This document shows positions 62,691 to 64,000 of a DNA stretch of 64,000 nt, piece after piece. Position numbers and translations under genes: made by a program. The notes beneath the pieces were generated by a model. The model made no database searches. It saw nothing but the letters and a program-made list of their open reading frames with translations, and had not been told where the DNA came from. Numbering within the stretch: position 1 is the stretch's first letter; the number at the start of each line of letters is the position of its first letter. The stretch covers positions 62,001 through 126,000 of the forward strand of contig JAWVFK010000020.1 of assembly GCA_033856175.1 (NCBI GenBank). Direction: 5' to 3'. The DNA comes from JAWVFK01 sp033856175 (GTDB lineage: Bacteria > Actinomycetota > Thermoleophilia > Solirubrobacterales > 70-9).

Positions 62691-63143
62691 CTACTTGGCT
62701 TCGGCGACGATCGTCTTTACGCGTGCGGTGCTGCCGCCGGCAACCTCGATCTCGACCATGTATGTACCGATCTCGTGGATCGGCTGGTCGAGGCGGATGC
62801 GCTTGCGGTCGATCTTCATGCCGCGGGCGTCGTTGATCGCCTCGGCGATCTCCTTGGTCCCGACGGAGCCGAAGAGCTTGCCGTCCTCGCCCGCCCGCTG
62901 GCTGATCGTCAGCACGGTCTTCGAGAGCAGCGCTGCCGTCTCGGCGGCGCGCTCCTCCTGCTCGGCGCGGGCCTTCTCGGCGGCTTCGTGACGGCGCTGG
63001 GCTTCCTCCAGCGCGCCCTGGGTCGCTGCCTGAGCGAGCTTGCGGGGGACGAGGTAGTTGCGCAGGTAGCCGGGGGAGACGTCGACCGCCTGGCCGGCGC
63101 TGCCGAGATCCGCGACGTCCTTGAGCAGGATGGCCTGAGCCAT
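62691..63143 (-). CDS. rplI: 50S ribosomal protein L9
   Basis: 150 residues. N-terminal 23S-binding domain MAQAILLKDVADLGSAGQAV with VSPGYLRNYLVPRKLA, the long connecting helix (EEAQRRHEAAEKARAEQEER) and the C-terminal domain with GKLFGSVGTKEIAEAI. 13 bases after rpsR. The 188-base gap before dnaB on its 3' side contains a T7 run after a GC-rich stretch (near 62573-62600) that may be a weak terminator. Confidence 0.97.
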   Translation of the reverse strand: MAQAILLKDVADLGSAGQAVDVSPGYLRNYLVPRKLAQAATQGALEEAQRRHEAAEKARAEQEERAAETAALLSKTVLTISQRAGEDGKLFGSVGTKEIAEAINDARGMKIDRKRIRLDQPIHEIGTYMVEIEVAGGSTARVKTIVAEAK

Positions 63144-63156
63144 GAGCGCCCGAGGC

Positions 63157-63414
63157 CTAGCGCTCGCCGACGAAGGGCAGCAGCGCGAGCTCGCGCGCCC
63201 GCTTGACCGCCACGGCGAGCTGCTTCTGGTGGCGACGCGAGAGGCCGGTAACGCGTCGCGACCGGGTCTTGCCCTTGTCGGAGAGGAACCGGCGGATCGT
63301 CGTCAGGTCCTTGTAGTCGATCGACTCGACGCTGATCCGCGTGTACTTGCGCGGACGGTGCCGGTCCATCGGTCCGCGACGACGGCGCGGTGCTGCCTCT
63401 CTCTGTCTTGCCAC
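63157..63414 (-). CDS. rpsR: 30S ribosomal protein S18
   Basis: 85 residues, GTG start at 63414. Basic N-terminus, then ISVESIDYKDLTTIRRFLSD and GKTRSRRVTGLSRRHQKQLA with AVKRARELALLPF, the S18 core. The GTG is preceded by two hairpins that separate it from ssb. No CxxC zinc motif is present, so it is a zinc-free type. Confidence 0.97.
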   Translation of the reverse strand: MARQREAAPRRRRGPMDRHRPRKYTRISVESIDYKDLTTIRRFLSDKGKTRSRRVTGLSRRHQKQLAVAVKRARELALLPFVGER

Positions 63415-63438
63415 TTGCCTTGCCTTCGAGTCGGATCA

Positions 63439-63456
63439 GGGCCGCGAGCGCGGCCC
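63439..63456 (-). repeat. Hairpin in the rpsR leader
   Basis: GGGCCGC (63439-63445) and GCGGCCC (63450-63456) pair around four bases. It lies between the terminator-like hairpin after ssb and the GTG of rpsR and may be part of a leader control element. Confidence 0.5.
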
Positions 63457-63462
63457 CCCTTC

Positions 63463-63492
63463 AAAAAGCCGCCGCGCCCGGAGGGGCGCGGC
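63463..63492 (-). terminator. Terminator or attenuator between ssb and rpsR
   Basis: On the minus strand GCCGCGCCC (63492-63484), loop CTCC, GGGCGCGGC (63479-63471), then GGCTTTTTG. This begins eight bases after the ssb stop codon. A perfect 9-bp stem with a T5 run would stop or reduce transcription into rpsR. Confidence 0.75.
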
Positions 63493-63499
63493 GCACCGG

Positions 63500-63958
63500 C
63501 TAGAAGGGTATATCGTCGTCGCCGCCGGCGCCTACTCCGGCCTGCTCGAAGTCCGAGCTGTCGGCGGGGATGTCGGAGGCGGGCGTGAAGCCGTTGCCTT
63601 CGGCTGGAGCGCCCGAGTCGCGCGAGCCGAGAAACTGCACGGTGTCGGCGACGATCTCGACCGCCTGGCGCTTGGAGCCGTCCTGGGCGTCCCACTCACG
63701 CCAATCGAGGCGTCCGTCGACGGCGACCGGCCGGCCCTTGGCGAGGTAGTTGGCGCAGTTCTCGCCCTGCGCGCCCCAGACCGTGACATCGAAGTAGTTG
63801 GGCTTGTCGACCCACTCGCCGCTGGCGCCGTCCTTGCGGCGGCTGTTGACGGCGATCCGCAGCTTGCAGACCGAGGTCCCGCTGGGCAGGCTGCGCAGCT
63901 CGGGGTCCTTGGTCAGGTTGCCGGTGAGGATGACGCGGTTGATGTTGCTGGCTGCCAC
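63500..63958 (-). CDS. ssb: Single-stranded DNA-binding protein
   Basis: 152 residues, GTG start at 63958. OB-fold core INRVILTGNLTKDPELRSLP, WVDKPNYFDVTVWG, NYLAKGRPVAVDGRLDWREW and AVEIVADTVQFLGS; the tail is acidic and ends GDDDIPF, the partner-docking tip. rpsF would be expected just beyond the right edge of the window. Confidence 0.96.
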   Translation of the reverse strand: MAASNINRVILTGNLTKDPELRSLPSGTSVCKLRIAVNSRRKDGASGEWVDKPNYFDVTVWGAQGENCANYLAKGRPVAVDGRLDWREWDAQDGSKRQAVEIVADTVQFLGSRDSGAPAEGNGFTPASDIPADSSDFEQAGVGAGGDDDIPF

Positions 63959-64000
63959 GGGTCGATGCTCCCTCTTTGTCGAGTGCTGCCGATTGAGTGC

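Overview
The window is a GC-rich (roughly 70%) chromosomal segment with short intergenic gaps and frequent TANNNT boxes placed 6-8 bases before start codons, the pattern of leaderless transcripts. Gene content (split cytochrome b with a fused cytochrome c, AhbA/AhbB-like fusion beside hemB and hemL, Ig-like modules with a CxLDGxxFxxC core, large secreted propeller proteins) fits a deep-branching actinobacterium, most likely class Thermoleophilia (Solirubrobacterales-like). The assignment is inferred from gene content and style, not from an rRNA gene.

Layout. 1-2780: 3' part of a YmdB-like phosphodiesterase (minus strand) and an ABC exporter pair. 2780-3033: a non-coding gap with strong nested RNA-like pairing. 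3034-11134: respiratory and cofactor block (hemB, AhbAB-like fusion, hemL, a prenyl-synthase-like remnant, Rieske protein, split cytochrome b, menG, polyprenyl diphosphate synthase), i.e. heme, menaquinone and the bc complex that uses both. 11178-14191: zinc-ribbon protein, dcd, tatA, tatC, an anchored TPR-like protein, tRNA-Lys(CTT). 14264-57027: a long accessory region dominated by exported or membrane-anchored proteins and by five sigma-factor-like proteins. 57091-58927: nucleotide-sugar dehydrogenase and hexapeptide transferase. 58974-63958 (minus strand): the conserved replication/translation block ssb-rpsR-rplI-dnaB-dnaC-like-purA, cut at the window edge before rpsF would be expected.

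The most interesting signal is in 28-57 kb. Six transcription units on both strands are preceded by the same bipartite element, GTCAC-N17-CGTTATT(C/A), always with a 17-base spacer, plus one weaker copy. It looks like the promoter of an ECF-type sigma factor. The units encode a three-module peptidoglycan hydrolase with a propeller, a second propeller protein, a divergent FtsH protease, an exported alkaline-phosphatase-fold protein, a 1159-residue YVGGxF-repeat protein, a sigma-like protein coupled to an exported phosphoesterase, a membrane-anchored sigma-like protein and a basic single-pass protein. Three small paralogous proteins sit next to copies of the element, and three unrelated cytoplasmic proteins (two of them beside the element) share a Pro/Thr-rich C-terminal tail with an AGTxxYxxP core. 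I interpret this as an undescribed ECF-controlled cell-surface remodelling regulon with its own regulators; the coupling is inferred from promoters and neighbourhood only.

Base composition marks likely exchange: a lower-GC island at about 43.2-44.9 kb (a small secreted protein and an ECF sigma factor) and lower-GC patches inside two propeller genes.
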